DNA of 64,000 bases from Epiperipatus broadwayi. Taxonomy: Eukaryota; Onychophora; Udeonychophora; Euonychophora; Peripatidae. Made by a program: the position numbers and the translations under genes. Below are positions 23,725 to 34,457 of this stretch, in pieces. Within the stretch, counting starts at the first letter, position 1; each line of letters begins with the position of its first letter. Under the pieces are notes generated by a model. It saw only the letters and a list, made by a program, of their open reading frames with translations, did not search any database and was not told where the DNA came from. The DNA lies in the NCBI GenBank assembly GCA_028023455.1, contig JAQFVV010006270.1, positions 4,804,834 to 4,868,833 on the forward strand, written 5' to 3'.

Positions 23725-25375
23725 ATGATGTGTCCATAAGTATGAATACATACATTAAGACACAATGTTTTTAAAAAATTAGAATAGCAAATAGTCAGCA
23801 CAACCCACAATGAGTAAGGTTTACACACACCTTGGTCCCAGTCCAGTTTAGCTGCACATGAACGCTTTGTAGTATAGCATTGCAACTGGCCTTAAGCTCT
23901 TTACAGCTTCCATCTCTGCAACAGTCTATCAGATACTTTACTTGAAAACCTCTAGAAACTCAACTCTTTATTCAGCTGCTATCCAAATGGTTTCCTCAGG
24001 CTATGGTCTCCCCATCTTTGGGGGATCTTTCATCTATGCCCGTGGACTACATTTTCACTGAGTGCTGGTCATTTACCGAAGCACTGGCATGAGTATCTTC
24101 TGCTGAAATTGAACCAAAACATCAAATGGAGATGCACTCAAATACTGCCTTTACGTAGTTGTTACACAGTCTTTTTATAGCTTTCTGATGGAGTGGATAA
24201 ACTTGTATGCAATTTTTACAAAATACAACACCTTCCCCCACTCCAGAAAAACTTTTGTTGCGATTCCTTGGTGTTTTGTTTTTCTATTCCTAATTGGAGG
24301 AAACATATTTCCTGTTATTTCACTCAGAAATGTTCGATTCAAAACTGCTGCTGAACTTCTTCACCAGTTACATGTTCAATGGTAACTGCGCAAGCATGGT
24401 GAGACTCTGCTTCTGATGGTGACTGTGCAAGCATTTTATTTACAAACTTTCATTGTTGTTATATCATGTAGACTTGCAGCAAATACTTTAAATATTCACT
24501 TCCATTATTAATGGTTTACTAACTAGGATTTCCATTTTCACCCGGTTTTCCGTCTACAGCTAAGCTTGTTGTAATACAAAACTTATTCGCTACTCACAGG
24601 TTCCAAATGCGACTGCACCATTGATGTGTTCATAAGTATGAATATATACATTAAGACACAATGTTTTAAAAAAATTAGAATGTCAAATAGTGCGCAACAA
24701 CTCTATTTTTACAATTCGCTAATGTTTCAATTCCCTTGATGTACATTCAGGCTGACTGCTACAAAAACGGTTCACAATGGGCAAGGTTTACACACACCTT
24801 GGCCCCAGTCCAATTTAGCTGCACACAAATGCTTCATAGTATAGCACTGCAACTGGCCTTAAACTTCTTACAGCTTCCATTTCTGCAACAGTCTATCAGA
24901 TACCTCACTTGAAAACCGCTGGAAACTCAACTCTTTATTCAGCTGCTATCTAGATGGTTTTCTCAGGCTACAGTCTCCCCATCCCTGTGAGCTCTTTCAG
25001 TTATGCCCGTGGACTACATTTTCACTGAGTGCTGTCCATTTACTGAAGCACTGATGTGAGATCTCTACTGCTGGAATTGAACTGGAACATCTACTGGAGA
25101 TGCACCCAAATATTGCCTTTACATAGTTGTTACATAGTCTTTTTATAGCTTTCTGATAACTGCAGCAATTAATTACATTGTCCAATAAGGTAAGGTCTCT
25201 TATCTAGAAATATTTGCTATCAGCAAATATTTCTTGGAATTATCGTTCGCCATTATGTTAATGCCTTAATTAAATTCCTCAGTTATCAGTGCGCGATCTA
25301 AAAACATCCTCTCAAATAAATACTAGTTTTTCTGGAGTACATAAACTTGTATGCAATTTTTACAAAATACAACAG
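23725..25375. repeat. Pair of ~500-750 bp direct repeats, candidate LTR pair
   Basis: Copy 1 (23725-24231) and copy 2 (24627-25375) align over long blocks: CATAAGTATGAATA, GGTTTACACACACCTTGG, CAACAGTCTATCAGATAC, CCGTGGACTACATTTTCACT, and the shared end ACTTGTATGCAATTTTTACA. Copy 2 has an extra block at about 25163-25335 before the shared end. The ~390 bp between the copies is unlike either. This could be the LTR pair of an internally deleted LTR element, or a segmental duplication with insertion. No primer-binding site was identified. Confidence 0.6.
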
Positions 25376-25880
25376 TATATAATTATATTTACTAATATTT
25401 ACTAGTATTGGTTTTTTTTGATATTTGATTATGATAGTAATTTGATTATTTTGGTCCCTGATTATGCTACCAATTTTTTTTTTTTTTTGGCATTTGCTAA
25501 TTATTAAGATTTGTTAAATATTGTTTTTGAAATTTTGATGGTTTTTTTTTTATTACTCTTACTTTTATGAAATTTCTCCATTAACATTGCAATTTTTTAG
25601 GTAGACTGGCCAAAATATTTGGAACAGTTTGTTGTTAATTTTAGAGGAATTATCTAAGATCCTTTGTTGCTTGATTATATCAGCAGTGGTTTTGGGGCTT
25701 CCCCTATTCAAAATGGCATATAGTGCTTACTAAATTGGTATATGAATGGCTTTTGTCAATTCTTTACAAATAAAAACTTGAAAAAAAAACCCTCTAATGA
25801 CTTTCATTTATAAAAATATATGGAACAATGACACACTTAATATTTATTTATTGTTTTAATTTTTCCAAGCACCTTCAGTA

Positions 25881-26240
25881 GTCACATGATCATCGTTCTT
25901 TATGCTTACACAAGCTGTTTAAACAAAGGCAAAACTCTCCATACAGGAGTGCCACCCAGTGCAAGTCAGAGTAATCAATGGATGCAAAATGGTTTGTGCA
26001 TAAAATCCTTCTCTAGTGCCTACTCATCCAATATCCCCAGACTAATTTCTAGTTTGTGGCTTTCATCAGTGAGGAGCTTTGGATCTGAGAGCACTGCACA
26101 TAGCACTAGAAACTAATCTGGGGATATTGGATGAGTAGGCACTAGATGGGGATTTTATGAACAAACCTTCTTGCATCCATTGATTACTCTGACTTGCACT
26201 GAGTGGCGCTACTATATGGAGACTTTTGCCTTTGTTTAAA
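25881..26240. mobile_element. Foldback hammerhead repeat with target duplication, copy 4
   Basis: The left half is the repeat on minus (starting GTCACATGATCATCGTTC) and the right half the same sequence on plus, giving a 360 bp palindrome-like unit. The direct repeat CACCTTCAGTA flanks it at 25870-25880 and 26241-26251. The minus half holds a complete ribozyme motif (26026-26084). The plus half keeps only the GAAAC-TA-ATC 3' part. An inverted 5' segment plus TSD fits twin-primed, RNA-templated insertion. Confidence 0.85.
26026..26084 (-). ncRNA. Type I hammerhead motif, intact catalytic bases
   Basis: Read on minus: ATCCAA, AGC, TCCTCA, CTGATGA, AAGCCACAAACTA, GAAAT, TA, GTC, TGGGGA, TA, TTGGAT. 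Core CTGATGA, GAAA and the GTC cleavage triplet are all present. Both stem I blocks pair completely (one G-U). Stem II has one mismatch (AGC with ACT). Cleavage is predicted after the C of GTC. Confidence 0.75.
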
Positions 26241-26279
26241 CACCTTCAGTACTATTCATTGTTTTGTTTTGTTTTTCTA

Positions 26280-26930
26280 ATTTTATTAAATATTGATAGT
26301 TTTTTTTTTAATGTGCTTAATTCTGCTTGTGTGAATTAATATTTTTTTAAAAGAAAAAACATTCAAAAAGATGTAATTTAAGTAATAACTAATGTTTTCT
26401 ATTTGTAAAATTTTTACAATATTGTATAATTAATTTACAAATAATACATACCTCGGTGGACTAGGCAAACCAAACTTCTTACTTGAGATAACACTAATTA
26501 TATATATACAAAATTAATTAGTATTAGCGATATTTATTACACGTAATAATCTAATTTATATAATTATAAGTTAAAACAGAATAATAATACCATTATTTTA
26601 AAAAACCAAACTTCAAATATATATATTGTAACGTTTATTTATATACGTTGCAAATATATTGGCATTTGGTAAAAGCTAAAAAATAAAAGTAAATTTAGAT
26701 TTTTTTTTGACTAATTTTTTTTTTTTAAAAAAAATAACGTACAATGAAAGTTAAATTATTCTTTCGTTTTTTTTTTTATGTAATTAGAAATAAAAGTTAG
26801 AATTGGAGAGAACAAAAGACACAAATTACCAATCTAGATAAGAGAAAGTAAAAATATTTCAACTAATTAAAGATGGCAGAATTATGCTGAAAAAAATAGA
26901 GACTTTGTAACATAAATTTTGTAAAGAATA
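26280..26930. other. AT-rich DNA, no gene recognised
   Basis: Nothing supportable beyond homopolymer runs. Confidence 0.5.
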
Positions 26931-26984
26931 TATAAGATTATCAACGGATATTTTGACAAACAAAAGATATGCACAGAAGTCGGA

Positions 26985-27295
26985 AAACTGGGCCTCTAAA
27001 GTATAAAAGGCAGAGATCAGTTTGAAGAACATCAGGTTCGTTGGTTTCTCTAGTTGGTCTTGGATAACAATAATATATCCAAGATCGCTCTACGCTGAAG
27101 TAATTCAGCATGTCGGAGTGAACCGGAGCTTCTGAAGACATCGTGCCTGAAGATGTATACCAGAAAAGCTTTCGTGACCGACTAGGAGAATGGACCACAA
27201 GATCAAATAATAACCAAAAGGCCGAGCTCATTCTACCCAAAAAACTATGCATAGTTATCTACTACTGAATTCCCAAAACTTACCAGTAAGTTATA
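26985..27295 (+). promoter_or_regulatory. TATA-box promoter candidate with possible first exon
   Basis: AGTATAAAAGGCAG at about 26999 is a strong TATA box. ATCAGTTTG about 17-25 bp downstream resembles an initiator. The following ~260 bp is the least AT-rich stretch nearby and ends in ACCAGTAAGTTA (27281-27292), a good 5' splice donor. No convincing protein is encoded in the putative exon. It could be the first exon of a host gene whose body is not recognisable here, or the U3/R part of a solo LTR. Confidence 0.35.
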
Positions 27296-27299
27296 CTTC

Positions 27300-28540
27300 A
27301 TTACTCCTGATTGTGACCAAATTAAACGTTTTCAAACAATTTTTAAAAGTATGTTTAAACAATCCCGATAGAGACATTAATTTTCTTGTACAAGAGACAT
27401 TCATTTTTTTAAGGAAATTTCTAGAAGAAATTTAGATATGAACAGTAATGGTAAAATTGTTTTTTATTAATTGATTCACGTCTGAGTTGTGTTCTCTCTA
27501 ATTTACTTGATAAGTAATTTATTTCAAATATTTTTTTAGTCTATTAGAATAAAAATATTTCTAATACCAATTTTCATTTGTGCGTTATTAATAATAGTTA
27601 TTATTTTTTATTATTAAATCTATTAGTAGTTTAATAAGATTTAAAAATGTAATTTACCTTTGCCAATATGTTTGAATAAGCCCAGGAATAATAATCTTAA
27701 AAAAAAATTCTCGTTACGGTATGATGTAATACTGATTAGTTTAAAAGTATTTTTTTTTTATTTGTGAGATGTTATATGACGATTTCAGCGAATTCTTAGG
27801 AATTCTGGAGCCCAGATTAAATAAATTAAAAGCTGATTTCGTCAATAGCACAATTCTCAACAATTAATAGGCCGAGTTGATCAGGAAATATAGCTATGTT
27901 TTTAGAATAGAAATATAACTCTTCTTTTTTGACATAGCTTGATCAACTCATGCGCTGTTTTTATTAGCGTGTAGAGGCCTAGCAAAACAGAAAACATTAT
28001 AATATATCATGAAGGTTCCAAACAGTTTTGTTAGTTTTCTTTTGGATATCTGGAATATATCCAATTCATTTAGTTTGTCAATATTGATTGGAAAATAGTT
28101 ATTTAATATTTCTTATAGAGTAAAACCTCTAAAACCTTTAGTATCTGGGGATAGCTGATCTATTGAGATCTACTCTCTATTTTATTGAAACTTAAGGGAG
28201 AGCAGGAAAATATTTCACCCTGTAATATGCTATTTAAAAATTGCTTTATTAGAAGTTATAACCACTAATTCTAGACTCAAAAGCTAAAGCTACCCAGATC
28301 ATATCTTAACTTGTTGCTTTGATGCTTGAATGATCTCCTAAGCAACTAAAGCGCTCAGCCAATTAATATTACAAATTGTACTTAGCTTTGACATTGCTAG
28401 CATTTTAGCACATTTAGACTTATTACTTGTTTAATTGGGAAATCTACATTTTTCTTATTCTTAGATTATTTTTTCAATAATTATCTTAAACAATAAAAAT
28501 ATTGTACACATTAAAAAGTTGGAATAAATAATAATTATTA
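27300..28540. other. AT-rich DNA with one small inverted repeat
   Basis: GCCGAGTTGATCA near 27872 and TTGATCAACTCATGCG near 27939 form an imperfect inverted pair that includes ATAGCTATGT/ACATAGCT. Otherwise nothing supportable. Confidence 0.45.
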
Positions 28541-28612
28541 ATTAGCACATGTTCATAAATATGAATAAGACAATATCTCAGTGCATCCATTTGAGTAAGT
28601 GCTATTTGAAAC

Positions 28613-28755
28613 TATTTATTCACAGAGGGCATTGCTATCCTTATGAGTTTGACTGTTTGAGTTCAGACTTTATATTTATTCACAGAGGGCGTTGCTATCC
28701 TTTTGAATTTGACTATTTGAAATTAAGACTATAGTTATTCACAGAGGGCGTTTCT
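28613..28755 (+). repeat. Tandem repeat, ~60 bp unit, about 2.4 copies
   Basis: Units start TTATTCACAGAGGGC at about 28617, 28677 and 28734. The first two continue with TTGCTATCCTT and a TTTGACT block. The third is truncated after AGAGGGCGTTTC. The open frame over the array is a translation of the repeat. Confidence 0.85.
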
Positions 28756-28935
28756 GAAATAAGATAACATTTATAAGGGTTATTTGAACATTTTATAAAT
28801 ATGAATATAAGCACATTCAGTTTGTGAACTTATGCATACATGTCAAAATACAAATTCAAAGGAATGTTTTTTTATTATTAACAATAAAAATAAACTCCTT
28901 CTCTATTTAAAAATACTGTTCCAAATAATCTTTCA

Positions 28936-29225
28936 TACATAAAAACTTCAATGAAATTGTTCTATCTCCCTTTTCTTTTTAAAAACTTTTTATTTTTATG
29001 AATCCATATATATATATTTCAAGACATTATACACTGACATTTCGATTACTTTCTTGTAGTCATTATCAAGGATCTCAACATATAGATCCTTGCTATAAGA
29101 AAGTAATCAAAATGTTGGAAAGTGTATAATGTCTTGGAATATATATATGTGTATTCATAAAAATAAAAAGTTTTTAAAAAGAAAAAGGAGATAGATTAAT
29201 TTCATTGAATTTTTTATGTATGAAA
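28936..29225. repeat. Foldback with hammerhead-like motif
   Basis: Arms of about 125 bp (left from CATACATAAAAACTTCAATG, right ending in its near complement) enclose GGATCTCAACATATAGATCC. The left arm on minus reads CTTGATAATGACTAC, GTAATC, GAAAT-GTC, matching the order of a Penelope-type hammerhead remnant. The right arm has a mutated version. It resembles the foldback at 11155-11411 in layout but not in sequence outside that motif. Confidence 0.65.
29036..29071 (-). ncRNA. Degenerate hammerhead-like core
   Basis: TTGATAA in place of CTGATGA, GACTAC pairing with GTAATC at five of six positions, then GAAA-T-GTC. The GAAA-N-GTC end matches 11303-11335. Predicted inactive. Confidence 0.35.
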
Positions 29226-29229
29226 AATT

Positions 29230-29940
29230 CCAAGGACTGATTTCTAAATTTGTTATTTATAATTAATATAGAAATATGCAAATGTATGTAATTGCTGATA
29301 GTCAAATATTAAACATACAAATAATATTAAGGACTGTTTCACTGTAATTAACAAAACCTATCAGTTTATAAAAAACCAAGAACTCCATGAGTTTGTAATG
29401 CCCTGCAGTAATGCTGCAAAGGTTTTATTCTAATACAATTCAAATGTTAAACTAAATTATATATGAACGTACATTAATTGATATTTAAATTTTTTAAACT
29501 ACAGAGCAAAAAATAAAAAAGACTAGTAACTCTCATCATTCAATAGTCAAACATGGTAGAAGCTTCTCTGTCACTATTCTGCTTTGGAGAATTGTCACCA
29601 GAGGTCATTGTCTGGCAGTGGGATATTTATATATTACTTATAAATTATTTTATTTAAGAGAAAATAAATTATATTAATCAATAAAATAAAATAACATTTG
29701 CCAGTCTGAAAACTATAAAGCAAAGCTAAAAAATGACAATAATTTTTAAAGTTTGAGGATCCTTTGAAAAATAAAAAATTAAAACAATAATATAGCTAAA
29801 CTATATTCTTACGTACATGTATACATATTTATACATATATAAACTACAAAAAAATATCACCACCATTCATCAAACCTTAATTAATCAATATATCTATGCA
29901 AAATAAAATATATGAATAATAAATGGGTATATAAAGACAT
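29230..29940. other. AT-rich DNA, no gene recognised
   Basis: Nothing supportable. Confidence 0.5.
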
Positions 29941-29952
29941 TAGACCATAGAT

Positions 29953-30136
29953 CAGTGGCTCTCAACCTTCCTAATGCCATGACTCTTTAATAGAGTTCCT
30001 TATGTTGCGGTGACCCCAAACCTTAAAATTATTTTTGTTGTTATTTTATAACCTATGTTTTCCAATGATCTTAGGTAACTGTGAAAGCATTGTTCGACAC
30101 TCAAAGGGGTCGTGAACCACAGGTTGAATATCGCTG
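29953..30136. mobile_element. SPIN-type (hAT) non-autonomous transposon with perfect 8 bp TSD
   Basis: The ends are CAGTGGCTCTCAACC and GGTTGAATATCGCTG (complement CAGCGATATTCAACC), a diverged hAT terminal inverted repeat. The interior has TTCCTAATGCC, GGTGACCCCAAACC, TTTTCCAATGATCTTAGG and CAAAGGGGTCGTGAACC, blocks I recognise from the SPACE INVADERS (SPIN) short elements. The 8 bp sequence CCATAGAT occurs directly on both sides (29945-29952 and 30137-30144), the target duplication expected of hAT transposition. SPIN elements are known from horizontal transfer among tetrapods and some invertebrates. The identification is from memory of the consensus, not a search. Confidence 0.88.
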
Positions 30137-30139
30137 CCA

Positions 30140-30555
30140 TAGATAAAGGTTGGCAACTATTTTATCATAATAAAAAAAGATAGTTCTTGACAACAAATTG
30201 AGATTATAGGTATTAGTTGGTATTGCTTTAGTGTGTACTGCTTCCATGTATTTCTATATGATTCTGGTATACCACACATAAGCATACTCAGCTGAGCATA
30301 TAAAAAACAGAGACTAATTTTTATGAAGAAAATAAAAAATTTTCAGTTGCGAATGTTTAAATAATGTTTTGCTAATTTATTATATGTAAATACATATAAA
30401 TAATAATTAACTCAGATTATATGTAACTGAATAGAAAGTAACCAAAGCTACCAATGAGTTATGTAACATAAATAAACTCTCCAAAAGACAAATGATATCA
30501 CCTGTCTCTTAGCATTTGTTTTATATATGCTTAGTTTATTTACATAATTTTAAAT
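30140..30555. other. AT-rich DNA, no gene recognised
   Basis: Nothing supportable. Confidence 0.5.
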
Positions 30556-30559
30556 AAGG

Positions 30560-30655
30560 AGTGAATTTGATCAGGATGTTCCTGGATTGTTTCTGGTGCT
30601 TACAGTTTTGGCGCTCAAACTTTCTTATAAATTCTAGAGTAATAAAACCATTAGC
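30560..30655 (+). repeat. Possible SINE family B, copy 2
   Basis: TTTGATCAGGATGTTCC, GGATTGTTTCTGG, GGCGCTCAAAC, TTTCTTATAAATTCTAGAG and TAATAAAACCA follow the order seen at 10770-10870. Diverged, without a visible target duplication. Confidence 0.4.
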
Positions 30656-30699
30656 ATTTTTTAATTTAGATATTGATTGAATTTGATCTATTGATTATA

Positions 30700-32690
30700 T
30701 ATATATATATTATAACGGCCAGAGAGATTGGAAGTTCCAGTCTTACAATATTTGCATACATGGAGCCACCAGTCTATTTGAACCTGGAAAATTTATATAG
30801 TAGGCAGATACATGCTGTTAAAGATCCAACTTTTACATATATTTTATTCCGACCATCAGCCCATAGTCACTAGCTCACGGAGCAGCAGAGATTTATAAAA
30901 TATAAATCTATTTAAAAACATTTTTAATATAAAAAAAACAAAAGAAGCCACTGCCAGTAATAACACACACAAACATTTATTGAATCATATATATAAAATT
31001 TAGAATTATTATTTTAGTCTAACTTTTACTTTAGCATTTAATTACATTTTAAACTCTTATTTTTGAAGTTCACACAGATGAATTTAATATTTTATTAAAG
31101 TGTCGAGTATGAATAGACTACATAGATTGCATTTGAAAAGAAAATATTCTATCCCTTATTTAACCTTAGGCCAAAAGTTCGCAGCTAAACCAACATCAAT
31201 CCATCTGATATATTGATGTATTCAATGCAGCATGAATATGACAGCACAAATACCATACTGTCAGAAATGTACATCTGAACAGCATGGTTATAATTGAAGA
31301 AATTGTCTCTCGTCCAGTATAGGAATGTTACATCTGTCTGGTGAGAACAATAAAAAAACTCCATAGGAAGGGATTGTGGTCCTTTTTGCCGATGTACGAT
31401 CCCATTCCATAGGCAAAGGGGTGATCCAAGGAGCAGAAAATATCATCTGTCTCCAATGGTCAATAAGAAAGGCTTATTTCACCTGAGTGCAGTGTATAAG
31501 GTGTTCCTGCATGTAGCGGACCTCATACTACATTTACTAATTACACCAATATATCCAATCCATTGACCCAATTTACCTACGAAACAAATAACCCAAGATT
31601 TACCCTTCCTTAATTAAACTAATATAACTTTACAAATCTATGCAGCCATTTATGCCCGACTTAAGTTTAGCATTTATTAAGTTTATTTTAACAAAAAAAC
31701 AAAAATTATAATAAAACTTAAAAGACCAAAAAAAAAAAAAAATGGAAATGATTTTTAAAAAAAATACATCAAATAAAATTAATTTTTAATAATAATTTAT
31801 GTTGGTCAGATAGGATTCTATTTCCATTAAATATGGAACAAGTTTTAGAACCAAAGTTCCCATCCTTTTCAAATACCAGAGTCTTAGAACCATAGTTAAA
31901 GCTTATTAGAGTTCATAAAGTTCCCACGGTTTAAAAGAAAAGTCCATACCTTCTAGTTGCCCGCAACTTGTAAGGTGTTAATTCCCATGAGATCCTTTAC
32001 TATGGCTGGTATTCCACTGCCAGATCCTGGTGTCCTGGGGTACATGACATGGAAAGACGATGTCATTTACTTTCTTTATAATTAACTGAAGGAACCAGAA
32101 GTGCATCCCCCCCAATCCTCTTTTCCCCAACTCTCCCTGCAACAACACATACAGCACATCTCCTTCACATCTCTCCCAGCTCTTTCTTCACTAAAATTTA
32201 TTTCCAAACTTTTTTCTTTATATTGAATTTTGGATTGAGTGGATATTATGTCATGATGATGATCATTCCCTCACTGAGGTCTGCCTCTTGAGGGTCCTCC
32301 CCTATTGGCTGTTCTGTTCCCACCACTTTTCCTATCCTATATGACCCCCAATTATACATTTTGAAATACCCAAAGGCTAGTTCACTTGGACTAATTAATA
32401 ATCACTTCCATTTTATACAATAGCATTAATTAATTTATTATATAAACTTAAAGATATATTTTTATCTTTAAATCTTTACTGAAAATTTAGTTTTAAAATA
32501 CTTTTTTTTTTAATAGTTTTCTTTTAATAATTTTTCATCTGTGCGATTTTATATATTAGAGTTTAGATGATTTTCAACCCTCAACCTTTAACCCTTAAAA
32601 AAGAAGTCATTATCTACGAACTTTTATTTTTAATTTTATTTACCAGAATGTAATGGCATGTATGCCCATTACAATATATATATTTACAAA
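30700..32690. other. Region bounded by TATAACGG and CCATTACA motifs; no gene recognised
   Basis: The left edge (ATAT run then TATAACGGCCAGAGAG at about 30711) and right edge (GCCCATTACA then ATATATAT at about 32670) look like possible element ends. The interior includes a GC-richer block (31160-31620 and 31980-32360) without a recognisable protein on either strand. An unidentified transposable element is possible, but no repeat partner is present in this window. Confidence 0.25.
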
Positions 32691-32884
32691 AAAAATGATA
32701 AAAATCACCATTTAAATATTCGGAAGATGCTTCAATTCTTTAAATATTTAAATAGTAATTATTCTCATTTATTCTGTAAACACATATAATCAATAGATCA
32801 AATTCACTCACTTATTGAAAATTACACAAATAAAAACTAACCATATATAAAAATAGATGTTAAGAGACAAGTAATAATCATCTC

Positions 32885-33085
32885 TCTTTTGGATGGTTTA
32901 TTTACATTATATGATTCATTGGAAGTTTCAGTTGCTTCCTGTTCAGTTATAAGCTTTTCTGAATATCCCTATCTCCAGGCCAGTTTCTAGCTGCTTGATG
33001 TCATCAGTGAGGTGCTAGGATATTCAGACATTAGAAACCTGTCTAGGGATAGGAATATTTGAAAAATCTTGTTAAGAGCTATTAA
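32885..33085. mobile_element. Hammerhead repeat, divergent variant (foldback)
   Basis: A foldback with the same layout as copy 4 but different flanking sequence. The minus half holds a ribozyme-like region 32961-33025, and the plus half repeats only its 3' part (TTAGAAACCTGTCTAGGGATA near 33032). It shows that the ribozyme architecture is shared by more than one repeat subfamily. Confidence 0.5.
32961..33025 (-). ncRNA. Hammerhead motif of a variant subfamily
   Basis: On minus: GAATATCC, TAGCACCTCA, CTGATGA, CATCAAGCAGCTA, GAAAC-TG-GCC, TGGAGATA, GGGATATTC. The outer stem I is a perfect 8 bp pairing, GAATATCC with GGATATTC. Core CTGATGA and GAAA are intact, but the cleavage triplet is GCC rather than NUH, and stem II does not pair well. 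Confidence 0.5.
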
Positions 33086-33121
33086 CACTCATTATATAAC
33101 ATTTGTAGTACAAGCTTATTA

Positions 33122-33225
33122 AATTAAGTCACATGATGTATGACTTGATTTCTTTGCTATATATATATATATATAGTAATAGTAACAAGTCAGATGTCAC
33201 ATGACTTATATATAGCTTGCACTTA
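33122..33225. repeat. Inverted repeat around a (TA)n run
   Basis: TAAGTCACATGATGTATGACTTG at 33124-33146 and its near complement at 33187-33210 flank an AT microsatellite. Possible small foldback. Confidence 0.5.
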
Positions 33226-34194
33226 CAAATATGTATATATATATATATATATGGTTACAAGCATACACATACATAAATTGCCTTTAAAAAGATACCACTT
33301 CTAAATAACAATAATTTCAACAAATAAAATAACTTCTATATATAAAACAAATAACACCTAACAACAATTACATAAATTAAAATCAAAATTCACACCTTAA
33401 AACAAAAAAAATTACCAATTATTTAATTAATTTATAAATCAATATAAAATTAATCTTCTAATTTTACCAAATGTATCAATAAAATATTTCTAAAGAGAAG
33501 ACAATCAAACTTTCACACACACACACCTTACTATAATATTCAATTAGCGATGTTAAATATAAAAAAAACTCCACTCCATGTTACAAGATAATGATTTTAA
33601 AAAAGGTAAGAATGGCCGTCTTATCTTTGTAGCTAAACATCTTTAAAAGAGAGTTTGAATATATTAAATTATTTACTTTACTTACATTTCTTTTTTATAT
33701 TCTATTAACTCCTGTGAAATATAGAAATTTACTATATGTTAATATTAGATATTATACTTAATATAAATACGAAATTTTTAATAGTGCTGTGTTAGGCTGT
33801 AATTTTAAAAAGAAGTAAAATGAATAATTTAATGTATTCACACTCTCTTTATAACATGCTTAAAAGTTAGCAATATAATTGCATTTAGGTATAAAGATAA
33901 GATGGTCATTCTTATCTTTTCAAAGTCATTATGTTGTTATTTGGATCTGGAGGTTACTCATATTTAATATTGCTAATTTGAATATTGTAGCATGGTGGAT
34001 ATGTGGAGGCTTGATTATTTTCTCTTTAGAATTATAGCTTAATACTGTGCTAGTAAAAATTTATTAATTATTTGCATTAAGTATATAACAACTTCTAACA
34101 TTAACACATAGTAAATTTCAATATTTTGCAGGTGTTAATATGATATAAAAAAGAAATGTAAGTAAAATGAATAATTTAATATATTCATGTCTTT

Positions 34195-34457
34195 AAACCA
34201 CTAAACATCACATGATCACTATCTCATACTAGCACATAATTGTTATTAAACAATTCAAAACATAGCAATCTAGGTGCAGTGCTCTCAGATCCAAGGCTCC
34301 TCACTGACGAAGGTCTCAAGCCAGAAACTAATCTGGGAATATTGGATGAGTAGGCATTAGATAGGGAAATTTTATGCACAAGCCTTCTGGCATCCATTGA
34401 TTGCTCTTGTTGGCACAAGATGGCACTACTGTATGGAGAGTTTTGCTATGTTTTGAA
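34195..34457 (+). mobile_element. Hammerhead-ribozyme repeat with 14 bp TSD, copy 5
   Basis: The left end AAACCACTAAACATCACATG is in minus orientation; most of the element is plus and ends GGAGAGTTTTGCTATGTTTTG. The 14 bp sequence ATATTCATGTCTTT flanks it perfectly at 34181-34194 and 34458-34471. It sits inside a repeat of family E whose uninterrupted copy at 33811-34130 gives the empty-site structure. The 64-codon open frame on the minus strand is a translation of the repeat. Confidence 0.9.
34289..34347 (+). ncRNA. Type I hammerhead motif, intact core
   Basis: ATCCAA-GGC-TCCTCA, CTGACGA (position 7 is variable in hammerheads, so this is allowed), A-GGT-CTCAA-GCC-A as stem II with one G-U pair, GAAAC-TA-ATC (AUC is a permitted cleavage triplet), TGGGAA, TA-TTGGAT. 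The outer stem I is perfect, the inner one has one mismatch. Predicted cleavage after 34333. Confidence 0.7.

Noticed and set aside
28613-28755. CRISPR-like array
   Set aside because: Only 2.4 copies of a ~60 bp unit with no unique spacers, in a eukaryotic context. A simple tandem repeat.
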